From: Pelomonas aquatica
Lineage (GTDB): Bacteria > Pseudomonadota > Gammaproteobacteria > Burkholderiales > Burkholderiaceae_C
Assembly: GCF_026712205.1 (NCBI RefSeq)
Contig: NZ_JAPPUW010000023.1
Coordinates: 1 to 64,000 of the forward strand
DNA length: 64,000 nt
Reading direction: 5' to 3'
Shown here: positions 36,117 through 45,700 of the stretch, in pieces
Position numbering within the stretch: position 1 is the stretch's first letter
How the letters are laid out: each line of letters opens with the position of its first letter
Program-made: the position numbers and the translations under genes
Notes under the pieces: generated by a model
The model's database searches: none
Told to the model about the DNA's origin: nothing
What the model saw: only the letters and a program-made list of their open reading frames with translations

Positions 36117-38167
36117 AACGCGCCGGTTTCTCCCTGTTCGACCCCGCGCTGACCCGCGCCGCGCTGGCCGATTCCTTCCGCAAGCTGGACCCGCGCACGC
36201 AGTTGCGCAACCCGGTGATGTTCGTCGTCTACCTGGGCAGCCTGCTGACGACGGCCCTGTCCATCGCCCAACCGAATGGCTTCGTCATCGCGGTGACCGT
36301 GTGGCTGTGGTTCACCGTGCTGTTCGCCAACTTCGCCGAGGCACTGGCCGAGGGCCGAAGCAAGGCGCAGGCCGCGTCGCTGCGTGGCCTGAAGAAGGAG
36401 ACCTGGGCCAAGGTCCTCGCCGGCTGGAAGGCCGGCGCGCCACGCGAGTCGCTGAAGTGGACGCCGCGCGAGGCCAGCACGCTGCGCAAGGGCGAGCTGG
36501 TGTTCATCGAGACCGGCGACGTCGTGCCGGCCGATGCCGAGGTCGTCGACGGCGTCGCGTCCGTGGACGAGAGCGCCATCACCGGCGAATCGGCCCCCGT
36601 CATCCGCGAGAGCGGCGGCGACTTCTCGGCGCTGACCGGCGGCACGCGCGTGTTGTCCGACTGGGTCGTCGCCCGCGTGGCCGTCAACCCCGGCGAGACC
36701 TTCGTCGACCGCATGATCGCGATGGTCGAAGGCGCGCAGCGCAAGCGCACGCCCAACGAGATCGCGCTGACCATCCTGCTCGTCGCGCTGACGCTGGTCT
36801 TCCTGGGCGTGTGCGCCACGCTGCTGCCGTTCTCGCAGTTCAGCGTGGCGGTCGCGGGCGCCGGGCAGCCGGTTGGCATCGTCGTGCTCGTCGCACTGTT
36901 GGTCTGCCTGATCCCGACCACCATCGCCGGCTTGCTGTCGGCCGTGGGCGTGGCGGGCATGAGCCGCATGCTGCAGGCCAATGTCATCGCCACGTCGGGC
37001 CGCGCCGTCGAGGCCGCCGGCGACGTCGACGTGCTGCTGCTGGACAAGACCGGCACCATCACGCTGGGCAACCGCCAGGCCGATGCCTTCTGGCCGCTGG
37101 ACGGCGTCAGCGAGGCCCGGCTGGCCGACGCGGCGCGCCTGGCCTCGCTGGCCGATGAGACGCCCGAGGGCCGCAGCATCGTGGCCCTGGCCGACCGCAA
37201 GTTCGGCCCCGCTGCCCCGGCCTCCGGCCACGGCGAGTTCGTGCCGTTCACGGCGCAGACGCGCATGAGCGGCGTCGACCTCGGCGAGCGCCGCATCCGC
37301 AAGGGCGCCGGAAGCGCGGTGCGCACCCATGTCGAGGCCCTGGGTGGCCGCTGGCCCGCCAGCGTGCAGGCCACGGTGGACGAGGCCGCGCGCCGCGGCA
37401 GCACGCCGCTGGCGGTTGCCGACGGCGCGCGCATCCTCGGCGTCGTCGAACTGAAGGACATCGTCAAGCCCGGCATCAAGGAGCGCTTCGCGCAACTGCG
37501 CCGCATGGGCATCAAGACGGTCATGGTCACTGGCGACAACCGGCTGACGGCCGCAGCCATCGCGGCGGAGGCCGGTGTGGACGACTTCCTGGCCGAGGCC
37601 ACGCCCGAGGCCAAGCTGGCGCTGATCCGCGAGCAGCAGTCGCAGGGCAAGCTGGTCGCGATGACCGGTGACGGCACCAACGACGCGCCGGCCCTGGCCC
37701 AGGCCGACGTGGCTGTCGCGATGAACACCGGCACCCAGGCCGCCAAGGAGGCGGGCAACATGGTCGACCTCGACAGCAACCCGACCAAGCTCATCGAGGT
37801 CGTCGAGACCGGCAAGCAGATGCTGATGACGCGCGGGTCGCTGACAACCTTCTCCATCGCCAACGACCTGGCCAAGTATTTCGCCGTGCTGCCGGCGGCC
37901 TTCGTGTCGACCTACCCGCAGCTGTCGGCGCTGAACGTGATGCGCCTGGCCAGCCCCAACTCGGCCATCCTGAGCGCCGTCATCTTCAACGCGCTGATCA
38001 TCGTCGTGCTGATCCCGCTGGCCTTGAAGGGCGTGCGCTACCGCGCCATCGGCGCGGCCGCGCTGCTGCGCCGCAACCTGCTGGTCTACGGCCTGGGCGG
38101 AGTCATCGTGCCCTTCATCGGCATCAAGATCATCGACCTCATCCTCGTCGCGCTCGGCCTGGCTTGA
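36113..38167 (+). CDS. kdpB: K+-transporting ATPase subunit B
   Basis: 684-residue P-type ATPase catalytic subunit. The phosphorylation motif DKTGT begins at Asp311, TGES is the actuator loop, and [16 protein letters not shown] is the hinge. The start is ATG 36113 by the ATGA overlap with kdpA. Sequence motifs are complete, so the pump should be active. Downstream the usual kdpC is displaced by a porin-like gene. Confidence 0.97.
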   Translation: MKRAGFSLFDPALTRAALADSFRKLDPRTQLRNPVMFVVYLGSLLTTALSIAQPNGFVIAVTVWLWFTVLFANFAEALAEGRSKAQAASLRGLKKETWAKVLAGWKAGAPRESLKWTPREASTLRKGELVFIETGDVVPADAEVVDGVASVDESAITGESAPVIRESGGDFSALTGGTRVLSDWVVARVAVNPGETFVDRMIAMVEGAQRKRTPNEIALTILLVALTLVFLGVCATLLPFSQFSVAVAGAGQPVGIVVLVALLVCLIPTTIAGLLSAVGVAGMSRMLQANVIATSGRAVEAAGDVDVLLLDKTGTITLGNRQADAFWPLDGVSEARLADAARLASLADETPEGRSIVALADRKFGPAAPASGHGEFVPFTAQTRMSGVDLGERRIRKGAGSAVRTHVEALGGRWPASVQATVDEAARRGSTPLAVADGARILGVVELKDIVKPGIKERFAQLRRMGIKTVMVTGDNRLTAAAIAAEAGVDDFLAEATPEAKLALIREQQSQGKLVAMTGDGTNDAPALAQADVAVAMNTGTQAAKEAGNMVDLDSNPTKLIEVVETGKQMLMTRGSLTTFSIANDLAKYFAVLPAAFVSTYPQLSALNVMRLASPNSAILSAVIFNALIIVVLIPLALKGVRYRAIGAAALLRRNLLVYGLGGVIVPFIGIKIIDLILVALGLA

Positions 38168-38184
38168 ACCCACTTCCAAATTTC

Positions 38185-38910
38185 ATGAAAACACTCGTTT
38201 CCCTGCTGGCCCTCGCGGCCGCCATTCCCGCCTTTGCCGACGAACCCGCGCCCGCGGCAGATCCGCTGTCCTTCAATGTCGGCGTCGTCAGCGAGTACCG
38301 CTACCGCGGCATCTCGCAGAGCCGCCTGAGGCCCGCTCTGCAAGGCGGCATCGACTACGCCGGCGCGAACGGCTTCTATGTCGGCACCTGGGCCTCGACG
38401 ATCAAGTGGGTCAAGGACGCCGGTGGCGACGGCGACGTCGAGGTCGACCTGTACGGCGGCTACAGGACCGAGGTCGCCAAGGGCCTGACGCTGGACGTCG
38501 GCGTGCTGCAGTACGTCTACCCGAGCAACAAGCTCAACCCCAGCGCCAACACCTTCGAGCTCTACGGCGCGGTGAGCTTCGGCCCGGTGACGGCCAAGTA
38601 TTCGCACAGCACGACCAATTTGTTCGGCTACGCCGACAGCAGGAACAGCGGCTACCTCGACGTGACGGCCAACTTCGACATCGGCGACGGCTTCAGCCTG
38701 GCGCCGCACGTCGGCCACCAGACAGTCAGGCATCTCGCGGCCGCTTCCTACACCGACTACTCGCTGACGCTGGCCAAGGACTTCTCCGGCCTGGTACTGA
38801 GCGGATCCCTCGTCGGCACGGACGCCGACAAGACGACCTATGCCAGTCCCGTGAATGGAAAATTCATGGGCAAGACCGCGCTGGTCGTCGGCCTGAAGAA
38901 GACCTTCTGA
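38185..38910 (+). CDS. TorF-family putative porin between kdpB and kdpC
   Basis: 241-residue outer membrane beta-barrel protein. It has an N-terminal signal peptide ([15 protein letters not shown]), then [20 protein letters not shown], the signature of the TorF/gcw_chp putative porin family (TIGR02001-like), and a C-terminal barrel ending in Phe (GLKKTF). ATG 38185 is preferred over TTG 38164 because it starts the signal peptide. It lies 17 bases after kdpB and 14 before kdpC, so it is co-transcribed with the pump. A K+ or cation entry role across the outer membrane is plausible but unproven. Confidence 0.87.
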   Translation: MKTLVSLLALAAAIPAFADEPAPAADPLSFNVGVVSEYRYRGISQSRLRPALQGGIDYAGANGFYVGTWASTIKWVKDAGGDGDVEVDLYGGYRTEVAKGLTLDVGVLQYVYPSNKLNPSANTFELYGAVSFGPVTAKYSHSTTNLFGYADSRNSGYLDVTANFDIGDGFSLAPHVGHQTVRHLAAASYTDYSLTLAKDFSGLVLSGSLVGTDADKTTYASPVNGKFMGKTALVVGLKKTF

Positions 38911-38924
38911 ACAGGAAACCCGTC

Positions 38925-39551
38925 ATGACCACCACGCTTTCCACCCCTCCCGCCGCCTCGGCGGCCACGGCCGAGGTGCCGCTGTGGCGGCCCGCGCTGA
39001 CGCTGTTCGTCGTGCTGAGCCTTGTCACCGGCCTGGCCTATCCGCTCGTCGTCACCGGCGTTGCGCAGGGGCTGTTCCCTGACGAGGCCAACGGCAGCCT
39101 CGTCGCGCGCGACGGCAAGCCCGTCGGCTCGACGCTGATCGGCCAGACCTTTGCCGACCCCGGCCACTTCTGGAGCCGCCCGTCGGCCACCGGCCCCATG
39201 CCCTACAACGCGGGCAATTCGTCCGGCTCCAACCTCGCGCCGACGGCGCCGGCCCTGGCGGATGCCGTCAAGGCGCGCATCCAGGCGCTGCGCGCGGCCG
39301 ATCCGGGCAACATGCTGCCCGTGCCGGTCGACCTCGTGACCACCTCGGCCAGCGGCCTGGACCCCCACATCAGCCGCGCCGCCGCCGACTACCAGCTGGC
39401 CCGCGTCGCGCGCGTGCGCGGCCTGCCGGTCGCGAAGCTGCGCGCCCTCGTCGAGCAGCACACCGAGGGCCGCTGGCTGGGCTTCATCGGCGAGCCGCGC
39501 GTCAATGTGCTGAGGCTTAATCTCGCACTTGATGCCCTGCCGCACGCCTGA
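38925..39551 (+). CDS. kdpC: K+-transporting ATPase subunit C
   Basis: 208-residue KdpC, the periplasm-facing chaperone-like subunit anchored by one N-terminal helix ([20 protein letters not shown]). [17 protein letters not shown] and SGSNLAPT are the family core, and [14 protein letters not shown] lies near the end. ATG 38925 has an AGGAAA site upstream. The stop shares a base with kdpD (TGATG). Confidence 0.95.
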   Translation: MTTTLSTPPAASAATAEVPLWRPALTLFVVLSLVTGLAYPLVVTGVAQGLFPDEANGSLVARDGKPVGSTLIGQTFADPGHFWSRPSATGPMPYNAGNSSGSNLAPTAPALADAVKARIQALRAADPGNMLPVPVDLVTTSASGLDPHISRAAADYQLARVARVRGLPVAKLRALVEQHTEGRWLGFIGEPRVNVLRLNLALDALPHA

Positions 39552-42244
39552 TGACCGACGACCGCCCCGACCCTGATGCGCTGCTGGCCAAGGTGCAGCG
39601 CGACGAAGCCGCCGCCAAGCGCGGCCGGCTGAAGATCTTCTTCGGCGCCAATGCCGGCGTCGGCAAGACCTTCGCGATGCTGGCGGCCGCGCATGCCGCC
39701 AAGCTGCAGGGCCGGCCGGTGCGCATCGGCGTCGTCGAGACCCATGCACGTGCCGACACCGAGGCCATCGCCCGCGACCTGCCGCGCATCGCGCTGAGGG
39801 AGGTGGCCGGGCGCGGCCAGGCGCTGCGCGAATTCGACCTCGACGCGGCGCTGGCCTGGGGCGCGGCCGAACCCGGCGGCGTGTTGCTGCTGGACGAGCT
39901 GGCCCACAGCAACGCGCCCGGCTCGCGGCATGCCAAGCGCTGGCAGGACGCGCAGGAGCTGCGCGAGGCCGGCGTGGAGGTCTGGACGACGCTGAACGTG
40001 CAGCACCTGGAGAGCCTGAACGACGTCGTCGGCGGCATCACCGGCATCCGCGTCTGGGAGACGCTGCCCGACAAGGTCTTCGACGAGGCCGACGAGGTGG
40101 TCGTCGTCGACCTGCCGCCCGACGAGCTGCTGCAGCGGCTGAAAGAAGGCAAGGTCTATCTGCCGCAGCAGGCCGAGCGCGCGGCCAAGAACTTCTTCCG
40201 CAAGGGCAATCTGCTCGCGCTGCGCGAGCTGGCGCTGCGCCGCACGGCCGACCGCGTCGACGACCAGATGCAGGCCTACCGGCGCGAGCACACGCAGCTG
40301 GCGCAGGGGGCCGTCTGGCCCAACCGCGAATCGCTGCTGGCCTGCGTCGGCCCCGGCGGCAACAGCGACAAGGTCGTGCGCAGCGCGGCCCGCCTGGCCC
40401 AGCAGCTCGGGCTGGAGTGGCATGCCGTGCATGTGCAGACGGCAAGGGCGCTGGGCGACGCGGACCGCCAGCGCGTGCAGCGCACGCTGGAGCTGGCCAA
40501 GAGCCTGGGCGCGCGCACGGCCCTGCTGTCGGCGCCCGAGGTGGGGGCGGCGCTGGTGGGCTATGCGCGCGAGCACAACCTGGCCCGCCTTGTCGTCGGC
40601 CGGCGCGAGAGCGCCTGGCGCTGGCCGGGCCGGCTCTCGCTGGCCGAGGCGCTGAACCGCCTGGCCGACGACATGGACGTGCTGCAGGTCGCGCTGCCGA
40701 CCGTGGCGCGCGACGCAGAGCCGCAGCCGCGCATGCCGCGCGGCCTGCTGGCGCCGCACATGCTGCGCGGCTTCGCGGCGGCGCTGGCCGGCGTCGCGCT
40801 GACGACGGCCATCAACGGACTGCTGCTGGATCTCATCGCGGTGACCAATATCGCGATGCTCTACCTGCTCAACGTCGTCGGCGTGGCGCTGCGCTTCGGC
40901 CGCGCACCGGCGGCGCTGGCCGCGCTGGCGGGCGTCGCGGCCTTCGACTTCTTCTTCGTCGAGCCGCGCTGGTCCTTCGCCGTCAGTGACGCGCAATACC
41001 TCGTCACCTTCGCCGTGCTGCTGCTGGTGGGTCTGGTCATCGGCCAGCTCGCGGCCGGCCTGCAGGCCCAGGCCCGTGCGGCCCGGGAGCGCGAGCGCCG
41101 CGTGCGCGGGCTGTATGCGATGTCGCGCGACCTCGGCGCCGCCCTCGTGCCCGAGCAGGTGGCCGAGATCGGCACGCGCTTCCTGCGCGCCGAGTTCGGC
41201 GTCGCGTCGGCCGTGCTCGCGCCGCCGCTCGGCGCCACGCCCGGCCGCGAGGTGCTTTCCGTGCTGCCCGTCCAGGGCTCGGGCAGCGCCCAGCCCGACC
41301 TGGGCGTTGCGCAATGGGCCTTCGACCACGGCCAGCCGGCCGGGCAGGGCACCGACACGCTGCCCGCCAGCCCCTGCCTGATGCTGCCGCTGACGGCGCC
41401 GATGCGGCTGCGCGGCGTGCTCGCCGTCGACGGCCAGGGCCGGCGCTGGCTGCCCGACGAGCGCGAGCTGTTGGACACCTGTGCGGCGCTGCTGGCCATC
41501 TCGCTGGAGCGCATCCATTACATCGAGGTGGCGCAGCAGAGCACGCTGCAGATCGAGAGCGAGCGCCTGCGCAACTCGCTGCTGACGGCCGTCTCCCACG
41601 ACCTGCGCACGCCGCTGGCCGCCCTCGTGGGCCTGGCCGACGCGCTGAAGCTGACGCCGCTGAACCCGCCCCAGGCCGAGGTGGCCGACGCGGTGCGCCG
41701 CTCGGCGCTGCGCATGAGCGCGCTGGTGGGCAATCTGCTGGACATGGCGCGGCTGCAGTCCGGCGCGGTGCAGCTCAACCGCCACTGGCTGCCGCTGCAG
41801 GAGGTCGTCGGCAGCGCGCTCGCCGGCCTGGACGAAGTGCTGGCCGGCCGCGACGTGGCGGTGGACCTGGCGGCAGAGCTGCCCCTCGTCGAGCTGGACG
41901 CCGTGCTCATCGAGCGCGTGCTCGTCAACCTGCTGGAGAACGCGGCCAAGTACGCGTCCGGCCCCATCCGCGTCGCCGCGCGCACGGCGGGGCGGCAGGT
42001 CGAGATCGATGTCAGCGACAGCGGCCCGGGCTTTCCGGCGGGCCGCGAGGCCCAGCTCTTCGACAAGTTCGAGCGCGGCGACCGCGAGAGCGCCACGCCC
42101 GGCGTCGGCCTGGGCCTGGCCATCTGCAAGGCCATCGTCGAGGCGCATGGCGGGCGCATCAGCGCCCACAATGTGGCGACCGGCGGCGCCTGCGTTCGCA
42201 TCGAACTTCCTCTCGGTCAGCCGCCACAGGAGAAACCGGAGTGA
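39551..42244 (+). CDS. kdpD: Sensor histidine kinase KdpD
   Basis: 897-residue sensor of K+ limitation/turgor. The N-terminal KdpD domain has a Walker-type GANAGVGKT and the HSNAPGSRHAKRWQD region. A universal-stress-like domain follows, then four closely spaced helices (about residues 405-510, DUF4118), a GAF region, and the HisKA phosphoacceptor His683 in SHDLRTPLAAL. A HATPase with NLLENAAKYA and GVGLGLAICK completes the protein. It pairs with kdpE, whose GTG overlaps its stop. Confidence 0.97.
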   Translation: MTDDRPDPDALLAKVQRDEAAAKRGRLKIFFGANAGVGKTFAMLAAAHAAKLQGRPVRIGVVETHARADTEAIARDLPRIALREVAGRGQALREFDLDAALAWGAAEPGGVLLLDELAHSNAPGSRHAKRWQDAQELREAGVEVWTTLNVQHLESLNDVVGGITGIRVWETLPDKVFDEADEVVVVDLPPDELLQRLKEGKVYLPQQAERAAKNFFRKGNLLALRELALRRTADRVDDQMQAYRREHTQLAQGAVWPNRESLLACVGPGGNSDKVVRSAARLAQQLGLEWHAVHVQTARALGDADRQRVQRTLELAKSLGARTALLSAPEVGAALVGYAREHNLARLVVGRRESAWRWPGRLSLAEALNRLADDMDVLQVALPTVARDAEPQPRMPRGLLAPHMLRGFAAALAGVALTTAINGLLLDLIAVTNIAMLYLLNVVGVALRFGRAPAALAALAGVAAFDFFFVEPRWSFAVSDAQYLVTFAVLLLVGLVIGQLAAGLQAQARAARERERRVRGLYAMSRDLGAALVPEQVAEIGTRFLRAEFGVASAVLAPPLGATPGREVLSVLPVQGSGSAQPDLGVAQWAFDHGQPAGQGTDTLPASPCLMLPLTAPMRLRGVLAVDGQGRRWLPDERELLDTCAALLAISLERIHYIEVAQQSTLQIESERLRNSLLTAVSHDLRTPLAALVGLADALKLTPLNPPQAEVADAVRRSALRMSALVGNLLDMARLQSGAVQLNRHWLPLQEVVGSALAGLDEVLAGRDVAVDLAAELPLVELDAVLIERVLVNLLENAAKYASGPIRVAARTAGRQVEIDVSDSGPGFPAGREAQLFDKFERGDRESATPGVGLGLAICKAIVEAHGGRISAHNVATGGACVRIELPLGQPPQEKPE

Positions 42245-42939
42245 GCGCCGCACGCGTGTTGATGATCGAGGATGAGCCGGAGATCCGGCGCTTCGTGCGC
42301 ATGGCGCTGGAGAGCGAGGGCATCGAGGTCTTCGAGGCGGCCACGCTGGCCCGCGGCCTCATCGACGCGGCGACGCGCCGCCCCGAGCTGGTCGTGCTGG
42401 ACCTGGGCCTGCCCGACGGCGACGGCCTGGACTTCATCCGCGAGTTCCGCGGCTGGTCGCAGGCGCCGGTGCTGGTGCTGTCGGCCCGCGAGGGCGAGGA
42501 GCGCAAGGTGCAGGCCCTGGACGCCGGTGCCGACGACTACCTCGTCAAGCCCTTCGGCGTGGCCGAGCTGCTGGCTCGCGTGCGCGTGCAGCTGCGCCGC
42601 TTCACGAGGGGAGGTGGCGGCGGCGGCAACGATGCCGACCCCGTGCTGCGCTTCGGCGACATCGCCGTGGACCGCGCGCTGCGCACCGTCACGCGGGGCG
42701 GCGAGGAGCTGCGCCTGACGCCCATCGAGTACCGGCTGCTGCAGGAGCTGGCCGCCGCGCCGGGCCGCGTGCTGACCCACCAGCACCTGCTGAAGGCCGT
42801 CTGGGGCCCCGGCCATGCCGAGGACGTGCACTACGTCCGCGTGCACATGGCCAATCTGCGCAAGAAGCTGGAGGCCGACCCCAACCGGCCGCAGTGGCTG
42901 CTGACCGAGGCGGGCGTGGGCTACCGGCTCAAGACCTGA
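42241..42939 (+). CDS. kdpE: Response regulator KdpE
   Basis: 232-residue OmpR/PhoB-type regulator. The receiver carries acidic IEDEPE near the N-terminus, phosphoacceptor Asp54 in VLDLGLPDG and Lys in YLVKPFG. A Gly-rich linker (RGGGGGGN) leads to a winged-helix domain ending GVGYRLKT. Start GTG 42241 overlaps kdpD. It should activate the kdp promoter upstream of 34139; no operator could be identified by eye. Confidence 0.96.
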   Translation: MSAARVLMIEDEPEIRRFVRMALESEGIEVFEAATLARGLIDAATRRPELVVLDLGLPDGDGLDFIREFRGWSQAPVLVLSAREGEERKVQALDAGADDYLVKPFGVAELLARVRVQLRRFTRGGGGGGNDADPVLRFGDIAVDRALRTVTRGGEELRLTPIEYRLLQELAAAPGRVLTHQHLLKAVWGPGHAEDVHYVRVHMANLRKKLEADPNRPQWLLTEAGVGYRLKT

Positions 42940-42978
42940 CGCGGCCGCGTTGCGCTTTCAGGCGCCGGGCGGCAGACT

Positions 42979-43033
42979 GCGGCGTCGCTCCCATCGGAGG
43001 CTGCCGCGGCGAAGCGGAGCGACGAAACGCCGC
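42979..43033 (+). other. Long imperfect stem-loop between kdpE and ridA
   Basis: GCGGCGTCGCTCC (42979-42991) pairs with GGAGCGAC (43016-43023) and, after a five-base bulge, GCCGC (43029-43033). No T-run follows. It may act as an end-of-operon structure for kdp or as a folded leader of the RidA gene 23 bases downstream. Confidence 0.4.
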
Positions 43034-43056
43034 CAACCTGTCGTCCTGGAGGTCGC

Positions 43057-43494
43057 ATGAAGCGTGTGTTGTTTCCTCTGCTGCTCGCCCTGTCGGCTTG
43101 CGCTGCCCCGCCCCTCGTGAAGGAGGTCGTCGTGAGCAAGGATGCTCCCGCACCGATCGGCCCCTATTCGCAGGGCGTGCGGGTGGGCAACTTGCTGTTC
43201 CTGTCCGGCCAGGCCGCCATCGACCCGAAGACCAACCAGCTGAGCACCGGGCCCATCGAGGAACAGACGGCGATGGCGCTCGACAACCTGAAGGCCGTGC
43301 TGGCCGCTAACCACATGACGATGGCGGACGTCGTGTCGACGACGGTCTACCTGAAGGACATCAACGACTTCGGCAAGATGAACGCCGTCTACGCGAAGTT
43401 CTTCCAGGACAAGCCGCCCGCCCGGGCCACGATCCAGGCCGGCCGGCTGCCCCGGGACGCACTCATCCAGATCTCGGCCATCGCGGCGCGCTGA
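43057..43494 (+). CDS. RidA-family protein with lipoprotein-type signal
   Basis: 145 residues from ATG 43057, which has a GGAGGT ribosome site. Residues 1-16 (MKRVLFPLLLALSAC) form a lipoprotein signal with lipobox LSAC, followed by a complete RidA/YjgF domain (APIGPYSQGVRVG, LSGQAAID, DNLKAVL). The conserved Arg is present in KPPARATIQ, but the Glu pair of canonical RidA (IEIEAIAVR) is replaced in IQISAIAAR. Classical 2-iminobutanoate deaminase activity is therefore uncertain. An in-frame GTG at 43132 with its own strong ribosome site would give a cytosolic 120-residue RidA. The neighbours give no functional hint. Confidence 0.83.
   Translation: MKRVLFPLLLALSACAAPPLVKEVVVSKDAPAPIGPYSQGVRVGNLLFLSGQAAIDPKTNQLSTGPIEEQTAMALDNLKAVLAANHMTMADVVSTTVYLKDINDFGKMNAVYAKFFQDKPPARATIQAGRLPRDALIQISAIAAR
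43120..43134 (+). promoter_or_regulatory. Internal ribosome binding site and GTG start in the RidA gene
   Basis: AAGGAGGT at 43120-43127 is a perfect Shine-Dalgarno, five bases (from its last G) before in-frame GTG 43132. Initiation here gives a RidA starting SKDAPAPIGPYSQ, the normal N-terminus of cytosolic RidA proteins, without the lipoprotein signal. Confidence 0.6.
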
Positions 43495-43870
43495 GTCCGA
43501 TCGCCCGACGAAGAGCGCTTGAACCGGCGCTCAGGCGCCGGCGTGGCCGCGCTGCCGCATGCGGCAGCATCAGGCAAGCCCTGACTCCGTCGCCCGCATT
43601 CGCGGGGATGCGCCGCCGTTGCAAATGGATACAGTTGATCTCACTGCGCGGTTGCCAATGGCATTCATGCGCAGGCCATAGATGCCGCAGGGCTTTTGCC
43701 CGAAGCGCACGCAGGGGGAAGAGGCCGCCCGGACGACCGTCCACGGCTGCTCGCGAGCCCATCCCGGTGGGCTCAATCCGTTCCCGATGCCGTGCGGTCC
43801 CGACGGGGGCGAGGCGCTTTCTCAGCGCCCGCCGCCTCGCCACGTGCGGCGTCCCTTGCCTGCTTGCAAC
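43495..43870. other. 376-bp intergenic region with two palindromes
   Basis: No credible gene was found. CCGGCGC-TCAG-GCGCCGG (43524-43541) is a 7-bp stem that could end the RidA transcript, though it lacks a T-run. A perfect 18-base palindrome, GCTGCCGCATGCGGCAGC (43551-43568), is operator-like. A stretch at 43618-43665 is more AT-rich and may hold the promoter for the TPP-enzyme operon; no clear -35/-10 pair can be assigned. GAGCCCA and TGGGCTC around 43755-43775 form another short stem. No TPP-riboswitch core was seen. Confidence 0.5.
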
Positions 43871-45700
43871 GTGGAAGCCAACACTGCTCTTGCCCCGGCC
43901 TTCGCCCGGGTGACCGAACCGGCGCAGGACGCCGCCGACCTGATCGTCGCTGCGCTGGCGGCCCTGGGCGTCGACTACGTCTTCGGCGTGCCCGGCGGCG
44001 CCGTCGAGCCGCTCTACAACGCGCTGGCGCGCAGCGCCCGCCGCGGCGGCCCGCAGGCCGTCGTGGCGCGCAACGAGCAGGGCGCGGCCTATATGGCCGA
44101 CGGCTATGCCCGCGAGACCGGGCGGCTGGGCGTGTGCATCGCGACCTCCGGGCCGGGCGCCACCAACCTCATCACCGGCGTGGCCTGCGCCTACGACAAC
44201 CACGTGCCGCTGCTGGTCATCACCGGCCAGCCGCCGATTCGCAACTTCGGCCGGGGCGCGCTGCAGGAGTCGAGCTGCACGGGCATCAACACCGTTGCGA
44301 TGTTCCGGCCCTGCACGCGCTACAACTCGCTGGTCTCGCATGCCGAGCAGCTGCCGACCAAGCTCTTCAATGCGCTGATGCAGGCCCAGCGCGCGCCCAG
44401 CGGCCCCAGCCACCTGTCCATCCCGGTGGACATCCTGCGCCAGCCGCTGGCCGACGGGCTGGAGGCGCCGGACTTCGCCGGCCTGCTGCGCCGCGCGCCG
44501 GCCCTCGTCGATCTGCCCGCGGTGCGCCAGCTCGCGCGGCTGCTGTTCTCGGCGCGCCAGCCGGTCTGGCTGATCGGCGACGGCTGCGGCGAGGCGGCCA
44601 ACGAGCTGATGCAGCTCGTGCGGCGCACCGAAGGCCGCTTCATCACGACGCCGGACGGCAAGGGCTTCATCAACCCGCGCCACCCGAGCTACCGGGGCGT
44701 GTTCGGCTTCGGCGGCCATGCGAGCGCGGCCGAGCTGCTGCAGGGCGAGCCCGACCTCGTCATCGCGCTGGGCACGGGCTTCGGCGAGTTCAGCAGCGGC
44801 GGCTGGTCCACCGCGCTGCTGAACAGCCGCCTCGTCCATGTCGACGACAGCGACGAGAACCTGATGCGCTCGCCGATGGCGCGGCTGCACGTGCGTGGCC
44901 ACATCAAGTCGGTCTGCGAGCAGCTGATCGCGCTGCTCGCGCCGTCGCACCAGGGGCAGGAGGCGCAGCTGCTGCCCTTCCTGCACCCGCAGATGGCGCG
45001 CCAGGCCTACGAGGCCATGGTCGACAGCCCGCAGGCCCTGCGCGGCGACAGCGCGCCCGTGAAGCCGCAGCGCCTCGTCGCCAGCCTGGGCGAGCGCTGC
45101 CCGCCGCAGACCCGCTTCGTCGCCGACGCCGGCAACAGCGCGGCCTGGGCCGTGCACTACCTCGCGCCGCACGACCAGCGCAGCGCGCGCATGCCGGGCG
45201 GTGCCTTCCTGCCCGCGGGCCAGGAGAGGCGCATGCGCAGCTCCAGTTGGCTGCGCGTGACGATGGACTTCGCGCCCATGGGCTGGGCCATCGGCTCGGC
45301 CGTCGGCATCGCGCTGGCCAACCGCCGCTGCCCGGTCGTCTGCCTGACCGGCGACGGCAGCTATCTGATGAACGGCCAGGAGATCACCGTCGCGGCCGAA
45401 CTGGGCCTGACCGTGCTCTATGTCGTGCTCAACGACGGCGCGCTGGGCATGGTCAAGCACGGCCAGCGCCTGGCGGGCGCCGAGCCCATCGGCTTCCAGC
45501 TGCCCCAGGTCGACTTCGCCGCGATGGCCGCGGCCATGGGCATCCCCGGCCATGTCGTCCGCTCGACGCAGGACCTGGATGCGCTGGATTTCGGCGCGCT
45601 GCTGTCGCGCCGCGGGCCGACGCTGCTGGACGTGCGCATCGACGGCGAGGAAGTGCCGCCGATGAACCTGCGCATGCGCACCCTCGGGACGGCCAGATGA
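43871..45700 (+). CDS. Acetolactate-synthase-like thiamine pyrophosphate enzyme
   Basis: 609-residue TPP-dependent enzyme with the full N/M/C domain order. The cofactor-activating Glu is E69 in ARNEQGAAYMADGYAR, SGPGATNLITG is typical of the acetolactate synthase branch, and the TPP/Mg motif GDGSYLMNGQE begins at residue 494 and ends VVLNDG. It should join or cleave 2-keto acids, but an acetolactate synthase role is not assured: no small regulatory subunit follows, and the partner genes are citrate-synthase-like. Start GTG 43871 is the best guess; GTG 43910 is possible and neither has a clear ribosome site. ATG 43682 would add an unnatural Pro/Arg-rich leader. Coupled by ATGA to the next gene. 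Confidence 0.82.
   Translation: MEANTALAPAFARVTEPAQDAADLIVAALAALGVDYVFGVPGGAVEPLYNALARSARRGGPQAVVARNEQGAAYMADGYARETGRLGVCIATSGPGATNLITGVACAYDNHVPLLVITGQPPIRNFGRGALQESSCTGINTVAMFRPCTRYNSLVSHAEQLPTKLFNALMQAQRAPSGPSHLSIPVDILRQPLADGLEAPDFAGLLRRAPALVDLPAVRQLARLLFSARQPVWLIGDGCGEAANELMQLVRRTEGRFITTPDGKGFINPRHPSYRGVFGFGGHASAAELLQGEPDLVIALGTGFGEFSSGGWSTALLNSRLVHVDDSDENLMRSPMARLHVRGHIKSVCEQLIALLAPSHQGQEAQLLPFLHPQMARQAYEAMVDSPQALRGDSAPVKPQRLVASLGERCPPQTRFVADAGNSAAWAVHYLAPHDQRSARMPGGAFLPAGQERRMRSSSWLRVTMDFAPMGWAIGSAVGIALANRRCPVVCLTGDGSYLMNGQEITVAAELGLTVLYVVLNDGALGMVKHGQRLAGAEPIGFQLPQVDFAAMAAAMGIPGHVVRSTQDLDALDFGALLSRRGPTLLDVRIDGEEVPPMNLRMRTLGTAR

Noticed and set aside
43682-43870. ATG 43682 as start of the TPP enzyme, adding 63 residues
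   Set aside because: The extra segment is Pro/Arg/Cys-rich and unlike any TPP-enzyme N-terminus. Homology-like sequence begins after GTG 43871.
43569-43870. TPP riboswitch ahead of the TPP-dependent enzyme
   Set aside because: No CTGAGA-type core or paired helices of the Thi-box were found, and such switches control thiamine synthesis or transport rather than TPP enzymes.
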